Shown: positions 35,344-43,755, numbered from the stretch's first letter. The stretch: DNA of 54,430 nucleotides from an uncultured Eubacteriales bacterium (GCA_902761365.1 CACWJZ010000023.1:1-54430), one strand, 5' to 3'. Notes: generated by a model from the letters alone, not told the origin. Made by a program: numbers and translations.

Positions 35344-35877
35344 ATGAAAAACAAGAACGTTTTGAAGCTGACCTATGCGGGCCTCTGCCTGGCCCTGTGC
35401 CTGGTGCTGCCCTTTCTGACGGGCCAGATCCCCCAGATCGGCAGCAAGCTGCTGCCCATGCATATCCCCGTGCTCCTGTGCGGCTTCCTCTGCGGGCCGG
35501 TGTGGGGCCTTGGGGTGGGCCTGGTGGCGCCCATCCTGCGCTCCCTTCTCTTCGGCATGCCGCCCCTGTTCCCCACGGCCACGGCCATGGCCTTCGAGCT
35601 GGCGGCCTACGGCCTGCTCGCCGGTCTCTTCTATAAGCTCCTGCCCAAGAAGACCCCCTATCTCTATGTGGCTCTGATCCTCGCCATGCTGGGGGGCCGG
35701 CTGGTCTGGGGCCTCGCCATGACCGTCCTTATGGGCGTCAGCGGCAAAAGCTTCTCCCTGGCCGCCTTCTGGGCGGGCGCCTTCGCCAACGCCTGGCCGG
35801 GCATCATCCTGCAGCTGGTCCTGATCCCGCCGGTGGTGGCGGCCCTTAAAAAGGCCAAGCTCATGCTGAACGAATAG
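35344..35877 (+). CDS. ECF transporter S component
   Basis: A 177-residue integral membrane protein with about six helices. The N-terminal LKLTYAGLCLALCLVLPFLTGQIPQIGSKLLPMHIPVLLCGFLCGP is typical of substrate-binding S components that dock on a shared EcfA/EcfA'/EcfT module, which is not encoded here. The motif PMHIPVLLCGF is shared by many S subunits and does not settle the substrate; a vitamin or precursor is likely. AGAAAGGA precedes the ATG. Expression is probably controlled by the attenuator directly upstream, whose ligand is unknown. Confidence 0.88.
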   Translation: MKNKNVLKLTYAGLCLALCLVLPFLTGQIPQIGSKLLPMHIPVLLCGFLCGPVWGLGVGLVAPILRSLLFGMPPLFPTATAMAFELAAYGLLAGLFYKLLPKKTPYLYVALILAMLGGRLVWGLAMTVLMGVSGKSFSLAAFWAGAFANAWPGIILQLVLIPPVVAALKKAKLMLNE

Positions 35878-35968
35878 AAAAGGGACGCTTTTTTCTCCTG
35901 GTTATGGATTTTTCGTCGTGCGTATGCTATAGTAAAGGCGAATCATACAGAAATCGGGGGAAAGAAGA

Positions 35969-36691
35969 ATGGGTCTGTTTGACAAGAAGTATTGCAGCAT
36001 CTGCGGAGAGAAGATCGGCTTTCTGGGGAATCGGAAGCTGGAGGATGGGAACCTGTGCAAGACCTGCGCCCGAAAGCTGTCCCCCTTCTTCAGCGAGCGG
36101 CGGCATTCCACCGTGGAGGAGATTAAGGAACAGCTGGCGTACCGGGAGGCCAACAAGGAGAAGGTGGCCGCCTTCCATCCCACCCGCACCATCAACTGCC
36201 GGGAGTATCTCATCCTGGATGAGGACAAGCGGCAGCTGATCGTGACGGACAGCCGGAACTGGAAGGACGAGAACCCGGATGTCATCGACTTTTCCGACGT
36301 GACCGGCTGTGACGTCGATGTGGACGAGAGCCGCAGGGAGCTGTATCACAAGAACGCCGAGGGCAAGAACGTGAGTTACGAGCCCAAGCGGTATGAGTAC
36401 AGCTACACCTTCAACATGACCATTGCCGTCAACAACCCTTACTTCTCGGAGATCCCCATCCGGGTCAACGACAGCGAGATCAAATTCAGGGCCAGCTCGG
36501 AATACCATCGGGCGGAGGCGTTGGCCGAGGAGATCCGCGACCTGCTGATGGGCATCCGTGCGGACACCCGCAAGGCCGTGGAGGCCGCTGCAGCGCCTAA
36601 AAAGAAGGTGGTCTGCCCCTACTGCGGCGCCACCACCACCCCGGATGAGAAGGGTTGCTGCGAATACTGCGGCGCCCCCGTCAGCCAATAA
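35969..36691 (+). CDS. DUF4428 domain protein with zinc ribbons
   Basis: A 240-residue cytosolic protein. Residues 8-35 are a DUF4428-type zinc finger (CSICGEKIGFLGNRKLEDGN, then LCKTCARKL). The middle (about 60-185) is a beta-rich DUF4428-linked domain (LILDEDKRQLIVTD, YSYTFNMTIAVNNPYFSEIPIRVND), and the tail is a second zinc ribbon with CPYCGATTTPDEKGCCEYCG. Function unknown; such proteins sit in clusters of zinc-ribbon membrane genes, as here. The ribosome site GGGGGAAAGAAGA is moderate. A -10-like TATAGT at about 35928 precedes it. Confidence 0.82.
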   Translation: MGLFDKKYCSICGEKIGFLGNRKLEDGNLCKTCARKLSPFFSERRHSTVEEIKEQLAYREANKEKVAAFHPTRTINCREYLILDEDKRQLIVTDSRNWKDENPDVIDFSDVTGCDVDVDESRRELYHKNAEGKNVSYEPKRYEYSYTFNMTIAVNNPYFSEIPIRVNDSEIKFRASSEYHRAEALAEEIRDLLMGIRADTRKAVEAAAAPKKKVVCPYCGATTTPDEKGCCEYCGAPVSQ

Positions 36692-36716
36692 GAGATAATA
36701 GGACAAATACGTAAGA

Positions 36717-36744
36717 AGGCATCGCCTGCAGGCGGCGCCTTTTT
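36717..36744 (+). terminator. Terminator after the DUF4428 gene
   Basis: GGCATCGCC-TGCA-GGCGGCGCC with two weak pairs in the stem, followed by TTTTT. Confidence 0.7.
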
Positions 36745-36747
36745 AAG

Positions 36748-36776
36748 TTGACGCTGTCCCGGTGCCGTGGTATTCT
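36748..36776 (+). promoter_or_regulatory. Promoter of the zinc-ribbon/TPM pair
   Basis: TTGACG (36748-36753), 17-base spacer, TATTCT (36771-36776). It rules out an upstream GTG at 36767 as start codon of the following gene. Confidence 0.7.
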
Positions 36777-36811
36777 ATTGTATACACTGGGAAGAAAGCG
36801 AGGTAAGGCCT

Positions 36812-38389
36812 TTGGGTATCAAGTGCCCCAATTGCGGCGGGGGAATGGTCTTTGACATAGCCAAGCAGAAGCTGACCTGCCCCTACTGCGACAACCTCTG
36901 CACGGTGGCGGAATATCGGGTCAACAATGCCGCCGAATACGTGAATGACAACTATACCGTGAGCAGCTTTCGCTGCAAGAACTGCGGGGCGGAGCTGACC
37001 GCGCCAGAGGAGCAGACCGTGGCCTATTGTTCCTACTGCGGCGGCGAAGCCATGCTCCAGCAGAAGCAGACCGAGACCATCCGGCCCAAGCGGATCATCC
37101 CCTTCCGCAAGACCAAGCAGGACGCCATCCAGGCCTATGAGACCGCGGTGAAGAAGGTCCTTTACGTGCCCAAGGAGCTGAAGGATGCTTCCTTCCTGGA
37201 GGGCTTTCGGGGCGTATACCTGCCCTATTGGGGCATCGATGTAAACATCCCCCAGCGGGAGCTGTCCTTCAAGGGCACCCGCACCTATACCCAGGGCAGG
37301 TATGACTACCATGAGACCTATGATGTGACGGCCCAGGTGGGCGGGCAGGTGGAGGGAGCCATCTACGACGCCTCTGCCGCCTTCGACGACACCCTGGCTG
37401 CCCAGATCGCGCCCTTCGACCAGGGTGGGTCCAAGGCCTTCGATGAGGCGTATCTTGCGGGATTCTACGCCGACAAGGTGACCGCTCGGCCCGAGGTCTA
37501 CCGGAGCCTTGCTGAGGAGCAGGCGGCGGACAAGGTCTTTGAGAACATCAACAAGCAGGCGGGGAAGGTCACGGTGTCCGTCCCCAGCTCCAAGGAGAAG
37601 CGCATCGAGACCGTCGGCGCCAAGGCTACGGGGGAGAAGGTGTCCCTGTTCCCCGTGTGGTTCCTCACCTGGCGGAGGAAGGACAGGGTGGCCTACTCCG
37701 TCATGAACGGCCAGTCCGGCAAGATCAGCATGGACCTGCCCGTGGACCTGAAGCAGTTCTTCCTCTATTCCGCGGCGGCCGCGGCGATCCTGTTCGCGGT
37801 CCTGAGCCTCCTGCCTGCCTTCATCCAGCCCATGACCATGGCCGCTCTGTGCGCGGCGGGGCTGGTGCTGTCCGGGAGCATCCTCAACGGGGAGCTGCGA
37901 AAGATCCGGCTCCAGGAGCAGCACGTCTACGATTACGGGAACGAATCCGGGGAGAAGAAGGGCAAGCCCAAAGCAAAGGCTGCTTCCTGCCTGGGTTCCG
38001 TTCTCCGCTGGATATTGTACGGCCTCCTGGTGGCCCTGGCCTTTGGCACCACCACCGGCAGCAACGGCACCGTGGGCTACACCTTCCTGTTGGCGCTGAT
38101 CGGGCAGGCCGTCCTGACCGTGAAGCTCATCCGCAACGCGGCGGGCATGCAGCATAAGTCGGGCATCCTGCCTGCCCTGGTGTCCTTGGTCATCCTGGTC
38201 CTGGGGACCCTGGTGGGCGTGTACCCGGAGGTGTTCCCCAACGACGCCTGGTACTACGGTTTGGCCACCGGGTGCCTCGTCGGCATCCTCCTCAACGCGC
38301 TCTTTGCCATCGCCCGATACAACGACCTCGCCACCCGGCCGGTACCCAATTTCTTCAGAAGGGAGGGCGCCAACAATGCTAAGGCGTAA
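36812..38389 (+). CDS. Zinc-ribbon multi-pass membrane protein
   Basis: A 525-residue protein. Residues 1-35 hold CPNC and CPYC zinc pairs, a second ribbon follows at about 65-85 (CKNCGAEL, CSYCGG), a soluble beta-rich domain takes up 90-300, and then helices appear near 312-360 (two) and 400-500 (four). Such proteins (TFIIB-type zinc ribbon with membrane tail) are common in gut Firmicutes and have no assigned role. The start is TTG at 36812, with AGGTAAG just upstream; the frame begins LGIKCPNCGG like relatives. The end overlaps the TPM-domain gene by 14 bases, so the two are coupled. Confidence 0.82.
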   Translation: MGIKCPNCGGGMVFDIAKQKLTCPYCDNLCTVAEYRVNNAAEYVNDNYTVSSFRCKNCGAELTAPEEQTVAYCSYCGGEAMLQQKQTETIRPKRIIPFRKTKQDAIQAYETAVKKVLYVPKELKDASFLEGFRGVYLPYWGIDVNIPQRELSFKGTRTYTQGRYDYHETYDVTAQVGGQVEGAIYDASAAFDDTLAAQIAPFDQGGSKAFDEAYLAGFYADKVTARPEVYRSLAEEQAADKVFENINKQAGKVTVSVPSSKEKRIETVGAKATGEKVSLFPVWFLTWRRKDRVAYSVMNGQSGKISMDLPVDLKQFFLYSAAAAAILFAVLSLLPAFIQPMTMAALCAAGLVLSGSILNGELRKIRLQEQHVYDYGNESGEKKGKPKAKAASCLGSVLRWILYGLLVALAFGTTTGSNGTVGYTFLLALIGQAVLTVKLIRNAAGMQHKSGILPALVSLVILVLGTLVGVYPEVFPNDAWYYGLATGCLVGILLNALFAIARYNDLATRPVPNFFRREGANNAKA

Positions 38390-39179
38390 ACGATGGTTAT
38401 GTTGGCTGCTGCTGGCAGCGATGCTCATGATGGCCCTGCCCTGGCCCGCTTTGGCGGCGGAGGAGGCGGGGGAGAGCACCTACCGTGTGGTCATCGACGA
38501 CGAGGCGGACCTGCTCACCGAGGCGGAGGAAACGTTCCTGCGCACGTACATGGAGAAGGTGCTGCCCTTTGGCAACGCCGCCTTCGTGACCGTGAACAGC
38601 AACCCTACCACCACGGAGCGGCTGGCCGAGAACAAGTTCATGGAGTTCTTCGGGGACACCTCCGGCGCCCTGTTCATCATCGACATGGCCAACCGCTACA
38701 TCCAGCTTATCGCGGATGGGGCGGTGTATAAGACCGTCACCAGGACACGCTGCAATGAGATCACGGACAACATCTACCCCTATGCCACCAAGGGCGAATA
38801 CCTCCTCTGCGCCACCAAGGCCTTCGAGCAGGTGGTGAAGCTCCTGGAGGGCGGGCGAGTCGCTGCACCTTTCCGCTATGTGACCAACGCCTTCCTGGCC
38901 CTCTGCCTGGCGCTCCTGGGCAACTTCGCCCTTATGAGCCTGCAGCGGCGCAAGAAGGTTGCCCCGGAGAACGCCCTCAAGGTGCCGGTGGCTGTGAATG
39001 CGGCCAGCTCCGTGGCGAAGGCAGGGGTCGTGGCTGCGGTGGCGCTGACCATGCTGAACCAGCGCAAGACCAGGCACGTGGAAAGCTCCGGTGGCGGCGG
39101 CGGTCGCTCCGGCGGCGGCTTCTCGGGCGGCGGCGGTGGCGGCGGCTTCTCCGGCGGCGGTGGCGGTCATCGGTTCTAA
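38376..39179 (+). CDS. TPM-domain (YgcG-family) membrane protein
   Basis: A 267-residue exported membrane protein. The signal peptide (LLLAAMLMMALPWPALAAEE) is followed by a TPM_phosphatase domain (about 38-165; VVIDDEADLLTEAEETFLRTYMEKV, GALFIIDMANRYIQLIADG), one membrane helix (about 170-190) and a Gly-rich tail ending FSGGGGGHRF. This layout matches YgcG proteins, whose plant relative acts in photosystem II repair; the bacterial role is unclear. GGGAGGG lies nine bases before the ATG, inside the 3' end of the upstream gene. Confidence 0.88.
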   Translation: MLRRKRWLCWLLLAAMLMMALPWPALAAEEAGESTYRVVIDDEADLLTEAEETFLRTYMEKVLPFGNAAFVTVNSNPTTTERLAENKFMEFFGDTSGALFIIDMANRYIQLIADGAVYKTVTRTRCNEITDNIYPYATKGEYLLCATKAFEQVVKLLEGGRVAAPFRYVTNAFLALCLALLGNFALMSLQRRKKVAPENALKVPVAVNAASSVAKAGVVAAVALTMLNQRKTRHVESSGGGGGRSGGGFSGGGGGGGFSGGGGGHRF

Positions 39180-39209
39180 GTGCAGTATGATTCATTCAGG
39201 AGGCGTCAT

Positions 39210-39914
39210 TTGATACACGGAAGAAAAGTCATCGGCATCATCGGGGGCATGGGCCCCATGGCCACGGCGGACCTGTTCATCAAGATCATCGAAAGCACCG
39301 ATGCGAAGACCGATCAGGAGCATCTGCACGTGCTCATCGACAACAATACGGACATCCCCGACCGCACCGCCTGCATCCTGGCGGGGAGCGACGCGCCACT
39401 TGGTCCTATGGTGGAGAGCGCCCGGCGCCTGATCGCCCAGGGGGCGGATCTGCTGATCATCCCCTGCAACACCGCCCATTACTTTCACGCAGGCGTACAG
39501 GCGGCGGTGGATGTGCCCGTGCTGAACATGCCCGAGATCTCCGCCCGATACTGCGCCGAGAAGGGCTATACGTGCGTGGGGCTGCTGTCCACGTCCGGCA
39601 CCGTTCGCGCCCGCATCTACGAGCCCTACTTCGAAGAGCTGGGCATCCGCCTGCTCCATCCCACCCAAGTGGGCATCGACAACCTTATGTACCTCATCTA
39701 TGACGAGATCAAGGCCGGTCGCACGCCCCACCCGGAGCGGCTCTATCCCGAGATCGTGACATTGGAGCAGCAGGGCGCCCAGGCCTTTCTGCTGGCCTGT
39801 ACGGAGCTGCCGCTGGTCTTCCACGACGGGGGGCGGGTGCCCTTCATCGACCCCACGCGGCTCCTTGCCAGGGCGGCCGTGGCCGCGGCAGGCGGCCGGT
39901 TGAAGGGGGAATAG
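39210..39914 (+). CDS. Aspartate/glutamate racemase family protein
   Basis: A 234-residue PLP-independent racemase. The two catalytic cysteines are seen in IIPCNTAHYF (about 79-88) and LACTELPLVF (about 193-202), and GIIGGMGPMATADLF is the family start. The TTG at 39210 is taken as the start because AGGAGG stands eight bases upstream and MIHGRKVIGIIGGMGP aligns with relatives. The substrate is likely L-aspartate or L-glutamate, or a related amino acid. It is followed at 175 bases by a transporter-like pair and an M20 peptidase on the same strand. Confidence 0.93.
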   Translation: MIHGRKVIGIIGGMGPMATADLFIKIIESTDAKTDQEHLHVLIDNNTDIPDRTACILAGSDAPLGPMVESARRLIAQGADLLIIPCNTAHYFHAGVQAAVDVPVLNMPEISARYCAEKGYTCVGLLSTSGTVRARIYEPYFEELGIRLLHPTQVGIDNLMYLIYDEIKAGRTPHPERLYPEIVTLEQQGAQAFLLACTELPLVFHDGGRVPFIDPTRLLARAAVAAAGGRLKGE

Positions 39915-39933
39915 AGGAAAGATTAAAAGCATG

Positions 39934-40064
39934 CAGCTTTTCTTGAAAGAAAAGCTGCCCAAAAGAACTTTAAGAATGGAATAGACTGTTCTCTCTATCC
40001 ATGTTATCTTCTTAAGTTTCTCTTTTTCCGCCGCTTTTTCTCTTTACTAAAGAGAAAAAGCGGC
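39934..40064. repeat. Palindromic stretch with two long perfect hairpins
   Basis: GCAGCTTTTCTT-GA-AAGAAAAGCTGC at 39934-39959 and a 16-bp stem (GCCGCTTTTTCTCTTT with its complement, loop ACT) at 40030-40064. Between them an imperfect pairing of AACTTTAAGAA and TTCTTAAGTT exists. It may be a small mobile palindromic element. Confidence 0.7.
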
Positions 40065-40089
40065 AAAAAGAAAATCTCCGAGGTGCCCC

Positions 40090-40842
40090 ATGACCATTCT
40101 CACCCAGCTCAACGCCCCGCCCATCTACCTCATCTGCGGCGGGATCATCGCCTTCGTGGCGGTCCTTTGCGTGATCTTCCTCCTCCGCGCCTGGCGGGCG
40201 GGCCTCGCCCTGGGCATGGACAAAACCAAGATGAAGCGGGCCATCACATCGAGCGCCACCTTCTCCCTGCTGCCCAGCGTGGGGATCCTGCTGGGGGTCA
40301 TCGCCCTCTCGGGGAGCCTGGGCATCCCCTGGCCCTGGCTGCGCCTGTCGGTCATCGGCGCCCTCCACTACGAGACCCAGGTGGCCCAGGCGGCGGCGGA
40401 GCAGGTGGGCATGGGCACCCTGTCCGCGGCCAAGATGACGCCCGGCAGCTTTGCCACCATCGCCCTGCTCATGAGCATCTGCATCATGTGGGGCATGATC
40501 CTGTCCGTCTTCTTCAACAAGAAATACACCCAAAAGCTCACCGTCTCCCCGGAAAAGGCCGGCGGCGGCTTCGGGGACGTGGCCATGACCGCCATGTTCA
40601 TCGGCCTGGTCTCCGCCTATATGGGCAGCTACATCGGCGGTTTCGTGTCCGGCAACGGCCGCTTCACCTTCACAAGCGACTGGACGCCCATCGTCGTGGC
40701 GGCGGTCAGCGCCCTGGTCATGGCCGGGTTCGTGTACCTGGCCGAGAAGAAGCAAAAGGCCTGGGTGGAGAGCTTCTCCGTGGCCGGCAGCATGATCGTG
40801 GGCATGGCCGCGGCGGTGGTTCTGGGCCTGCTGGTGAAATAA
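40090..40842 (+). CDS. DUF5058 membrane protein, putative transporter subunit
   Basis: A 250-residue integral membrane protein with about six helices (10-32, 48-72, 118-140, 165-190, 200-218, 228-248). Its layout and sequence (GMDKTKMKRAITSSATFSLLPSVGILLGVIALSGSLGIPWPWLRLSVIGALHYE) match DUF5058. The family is always seen with a second membrane protein as here and near peptidases or amino-acid genes, which suggests amino-acid or peptide transport; this is inference. The ribosome site is CCGAGGTGCCCC. It is 16 bases upstream of its partner. Confidence 0.82.
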   Translation: MTILTQLNAPPIYLICGGIIAFVAVLCVIFLLRAWRAGLALGMDKTKMKRAITSSATFSLLPSVGILLGVIALSGSLGIPWPWLRLSVIGALHYETQVAQAAAEQVGMGTLSAAKMTPGSFATIALLMSICIMWGMILSVFFNKKYTQKLTVSPEKAGGGFGDVAMTAMFIGLVSAYMGSYIGGFVSGNGRFTFTSDWTPIVVAAVSALVMAGFVYLAEKKQKAWVESFSVAGSMIVGMAAAVVLGLLVK

Positions 40843-40858
40843 TAGGGAGGGGAGAGCC

Positions 40859-41545
40859 ATGGAAACAAAGCAAGTCAGCGAAAGCTGGGCCGCCTACACC
40901 CGCGGCACCCATCGCATCGGCCGCATCTGCACGGTCATCACCCTCCTTCTGCTGGTGGGCGCCCCCTTCCTCATGGGCGCATATCTGGGCGCGCTGCCTG
41001 ATCTTGGGGCTGTGGCCAAGGCCTTTTTGTCCGTGGGCCTGGTTTGGACCGTCAGCAGCGTGGTGGAGTTTTTGATCTACACCCCCATGCTGGGCGCAGG
41101 CGGCGGGTACCTCGCCTTCATCACCGGCAACCTCATCAACATGAAGATCCCCTGCGCCGTCAACGCCCGGGACATCGTGGGCGCCAAGACCGGCACCCCG
41201 GAGAACGAGATCATCTCCACCCTGTCCATCGCCACCTCGTCCCTGGTGACCATCCTGGTGCTGGCTCTCGGGGTGCTCCTGCTCACGCCGCTGAAGCCCA
41301 TCCTCCAGAGCGAAGCCCTGCAGCCCGCCTTCAGCAACGTGGTGCCCGCCCTCTTCGGGGCCATGGCCTACAAGTACTACCGCAACCACATGAACGTGGC
41401 CGTGGCGCCCCTGATGCTGATGAGCGTCCTGTTCGTCCTGGTGCCGAGCCTCATCGCCTCCACCAGCATGATGATCATCCCCTCCGGCGCCCTGGCCATC
41501 GGCATCGCCTGGCTGCTCTATGGGAAGCAGAGGAAAGGAGCCTGA
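40859..41545 (+). CDS. Membrane partner of the DUF5058 protein
   Basis: A 228-residue protein with about five or six helices. After a basic N-terminus (ETKQVSESWAAYTRGTHRIGR) come hydrophobic segments at 22-45, 55-80, 120-145, 165-180, 185-210 and 208-224. GAGGGYLAFITGNLINMKIPCAVNARDI is a striking conserved-looking loop, possibly a re-entrant substrate segment. AGGGAGGGGAGAGCC lies at proper spacing. The tight linkage to the DUF5058 gene (16 bases) and to the M20 peptidase (one base between stop and start) suggests a single transport and hydrolysis unit. Confidence 0.75.
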   Translation: METKQVSESWAAYTRGTHRIGRICTVITLLLLVGAPFLMGAYLGALPDLGAVAKAFLSVGLVWTVSSVVEFLIYTPMLGAGGGYLAFITGNLINMKIPCAVNARDIVGAKTGTPENEIISTLSIATSSLVTILVLALGVLLLTPLKPILQSEALQPAFSNVVPALFGAMAYKYYRNHMNVAVAPLMLMSVLFVLVPSLIASTSMMIIPSGALAIGIAWLLYGKQRKGA

Positions 41546-41546
41546 C

Positions 41547-42959
41547 ATGCTGTACGTTGGCATCGTCCTGGGGATCGTCGTTTTGCTGCTGCTGATCGCC
41601 CTCGTGCGGACCCTGTTGACCCCCAGTCTAAGGAGTGAATACGTGGCCAACGAGCCCGAGGCGGTCTCCCTGCCCCTCGCTCAGAAGCTCTCTAAGATGG
41701 TCCAGTGCGACACCACCTCCTTCGAGGGCCAGAACGACCCGGCGCGGTGGGAAGCCTTCCACCAGGTTCTGAAGGAGCTCTTTCCCCTGGTCCACGAGAA
41801 GCTGGAGGTCACGGACATCGACGGCAACCTCCTGTACTATTGGCAGGGCAAGAGCCGGGAAAAGCCCATCCTGCTCATGAGCCACCAGGACGTGGTGCCC
41901 GCGGGCGGCGAGTGGAAGCATCCGCCCTTCTCCGGCGACATCGCAGACGGCAAGGTCTGGGGCCGGGGCACCGCCGACACCAAGTGCTCACTTTTGGCCT
42001 TCCTGCAGGCCGTGGAAGAACTGCTCAGTGAGGGCTACACCCCCGATTGCGACGTGTACCTGTCCTCCTCCTGCACGGAGGAGTGGGGCGGCGACGGCTG
42101 TCCCAAGCTGGTGGAGGAGATCCGCCGCCGGGGCGTAGACCTGTTCCTGGTCATGGACGAGGGCGGCGGCATCATCCGGGAACCCATCGGCGGCATCCCC
42201 GGCAACTTCGCCATGATGGGCGTCTTCGAGAAGGGCTGCGGCGATGTGACCTTCACCGCCCGCGGCAAGGGCGGCCACGCCAGCGCCCCCGGAAAGGACA
42301 CCCCCATCGAGCGGCTGTCCGCCTTCGTGAGGGACGTGCAAAGATACCCCTTCCGGCGGAAGCTCCTGCCGGAGGTCAGCGCCATGTTTACGCGCCTCGC
42401 TCCCTACGGCTCCTTCCCCCTGAAGCTGGTGCTGGGGAATCTGTGGCTCTTCGGGCCCCTTTTGAAGCTGGCCCTGCCCGCCATCAGCCCCACCGCCGCC
42501 GCCATGCTCAAAACCACCGTGGCCTTCACCATGTCCTCCGGCTCGGAGGCTTTCAACGTGCTGCCCCGGACCGCCACCGTCAGCGCCAACATCCGCCTGA
42601 TCCCCCACCAGGGGCAGCAGGAGACCCTGGCCATCCTGGAGAAGCTGGCCAGGAAGCACGATTTGGAGATGACCGTGGTCAACGCCAACGACTTCACGCC
42701 GCCCCTGGACATCCAGGGCGAGGCCTTCCGGTCCGTGGAGGCCGCCATCCGGGAGACCTTCCCGGGGCTGCCCGCCATCCCCTACGTGGTCACCGGCGCC
42801 ACCGATGCCCGCTTCTATCAGCGGTATTTCCAAAACTGCGTCCGCTTCGCCCCGGTGATCTACGGCCCCGAGCAGATGGCCGGCATGCACGCCCCCAACG
42901 AGAACATCGAATACAACTGCCTCCCCGGCGCCGTCCGCCTCTACAAGAACCTCTCCTAA
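41547..42959 (+). CDS. M20 family metallopeptidase with N-terminal membrane anchor
   Basis: A 470-residue carboxypeptidase-type enzyme. Residues 3-23 form one membrane helix. Metal ligands are visible: His in LMSHQDVVPAG, bridging Asp in GRGTADTKCS, the catalytic Glu pair in CTEEWGGDG, Asp in VMDEGGG and the C-terminal His in MAGMHAPNE. A dimerisation domain begins at GKGGHASAPGKDTPIERL. M20 members cut dipeptides or deacylate amino acids. AGGAAAGGAGCC precedes the ATG. It ends the racemase/transporter cluster. Anchored orientation (catalytic part inside or outside) cannot be decided. Confidence 0.92.
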   Translation: MLYVGIVLGIVVLLLLIALVRTLLTPSLRSEYVANEPEAVSLPLAQKLSKMVQCDTTSFEGQNDPARWEAFHQVLKELFPLVHEKLEVTDIDGNLLYYWQGKSREKPILLMSHQDVVPAGGEWKHPPFSGDIADGKVWGRGTADTKCSLLAFLQAVEELLSEGYTPDCDVYLSSSCTEEWGGDGCPKLVEEIRRRGVDLFLVMDEGGGIIREPIGGIPGNFAMMGVFEKGCGDVTFTARGKGGHASAPGKDTPIERLSAFVRDVQRYPFRRKLLPEVSAMFTRLAPYGSFPLKLVLGNLWLFGPLLKLALPAISPTAAAMLKTTVAFTMSSGSEAFNVLPRTATVSANIRLIPHQGQQETLAILEKLARKHDLEMTVVNANDFTPPLDIQGEAFRSVEAAIRETFPGLPAIPYVVTGATDARFYQRYFQNCVRFAPVIYGPEQMAGMHAPNENIEYNCLPGAVRLYKNLS

Positions 42960-43004
42960 GCTATATAAGCATAGAAAACCGTTTTTATATCTCGCTGATG
43001 CTGA

Positions 43005-43190
43005 TTATCTCTTGGAAATGTCTTCTTCGCTTTCCATATTGGATAGAGCATATTCACAAGCTTGGATAACGAAACCTGAAAAAGAAGTATCTTTTCCGAT
43101 AATTGCACTCTCTATTCTCCGGATCAGAGAGACAGGGAAACGGATGGTTTTATTTTCAGTCTCTTTTCGATCGGATTTTACATGAAACAT
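43005..43190 (-). CDS. Small ribbon-helix-helix-like protein
   Basis: A 61-residue protein with a strand-helix-helix pattern (NKTIRFPVSLIRRIESAIIG, then SFSGFVIQACEYAL), like YlcI/YnfO or Arc-type DNA-binding proteins. The ATG at 43190 has a strong AAGGAGG nine bases upstream, which makes it the start in place of an upstream in-frame ATG at 43247. The gene is AT-rich, unlike all flanking genes, and divergent from the TM2 gene. It could be an antitoxin-like or phage-derived regulator, but no toxin partner is beside it. Confidence 0.65.
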   Translation of the reverse strand: MFHVKSDRKETENKTIRFPVSLIRRIESAIIGKDTSFSGFVIQACEYALSNMESEEDISKR

Positions 43191-43270
43191 CGTGGAATTC
43201 CTCCTTGCAATAAAAAGAATATTGCATAACGAATCACTAAACAGCATTGCAAAATATAGTGCATTATGTA

Positions 43271-43299
43271 TTGCTATTATTGCGGGGACCTGTTATACT
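43271..43299 (+). promoter_or_regulatory. Promoter of the TM2 gene
   Basis: TTGCTA (43271-43276), 17-base spacer, TATACT (43294-43299). It lies between the divergent small RHH-like gene and the TM2 gene. Confidence 0.75.
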
Positions 43300-43328
43300 T
43301 ATATTGCCCCAAATGAGAGGAGGATATT

Positions 43329-43682
43329 ATGGCTACAAAGTTTTGCAAATGGTGTGGTGAATCTATAGATGCAGATTGTGTGATTTGCCCTAAATGTGGA
43401 AAGCAAGTTGAGGAATTAAAGCAGAGCAGTCAACCGATTGTAATTAATAATAACAATACTGCGGCGGCTACTGCTGTAGTATATGGTGGCCATGGAAGGC
43501 CAAAAAATAAATGGGTAGCATTTTTCCTTTGCCTATTCTTAGGATTATTGGGAGCGCATAGGTTTTATGAAGGAAGAATCGGATTAGGAATTCTATACTT
43601 ACTGACGTTCGGCATATTCGGTATAGGTTGGATAATTGATATAATAAGATATTTATTCAAGCCTAATCCGTATTATGTGTGA
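43329..43682 (+). CDS. Zinc-ribbon TM2-domain protein
   Basis: A 117-residue protein. The N-terminal zinc ribbon (FCKWCGESIDADCVICPKCG) is followed by an Asn/Ala-rich linker and a TM2 domain with two helices (about 63-78 and 84-106; KNKWVAFFLCLFLGLLGAHRFYEGRIGLGILYLLTFGIFGIGWIIDI). TM2 proteins are widespread and of unknown function. AGAGGAGGATATT precedes the ATG. Codon use is AT-rich (AAA, GAT, TTA, ATA frequent), so it came from elsewhere together with the RHH-like gene. Confidence 0.9.
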   Translation: MATKFCKWCGESIDADCVICPKCGKQVEELKQSSQPIVINNNNTAAATAVVYGGHGRPKNKWVAFFLCLFLGLLGAHRFYEGRIGLGILYLLTFGIFGIGWIIDIIRYLFKPNPYYV

Positions 43683-43699
43683 TAGGTTAGAAATAGTAT

Positions 43700-43735
43700 A
43701 GACCGCCTCTGCTTTTTGGCGAGGTGGTCTTTTTG
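43700..43735 (+). terminator. Terminator after the TM2 gene
   Basis: AGACCGCCTC and GAGGTGGTCT form a 10-bp stem with one G-T pair and an 11-base loop, followed by TTTTT. Confidence 0.85.
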
Positions 43736-43755
43736 TATACCTGTGCAAATACCCG

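Noticed and set aside
43005..43190. Toxin-antitoxin pair with the TM2 gene
   Set aside because: The genes are divergent, and TM2 proteins are not known toxins; the small protein only resembles RHH regulators.
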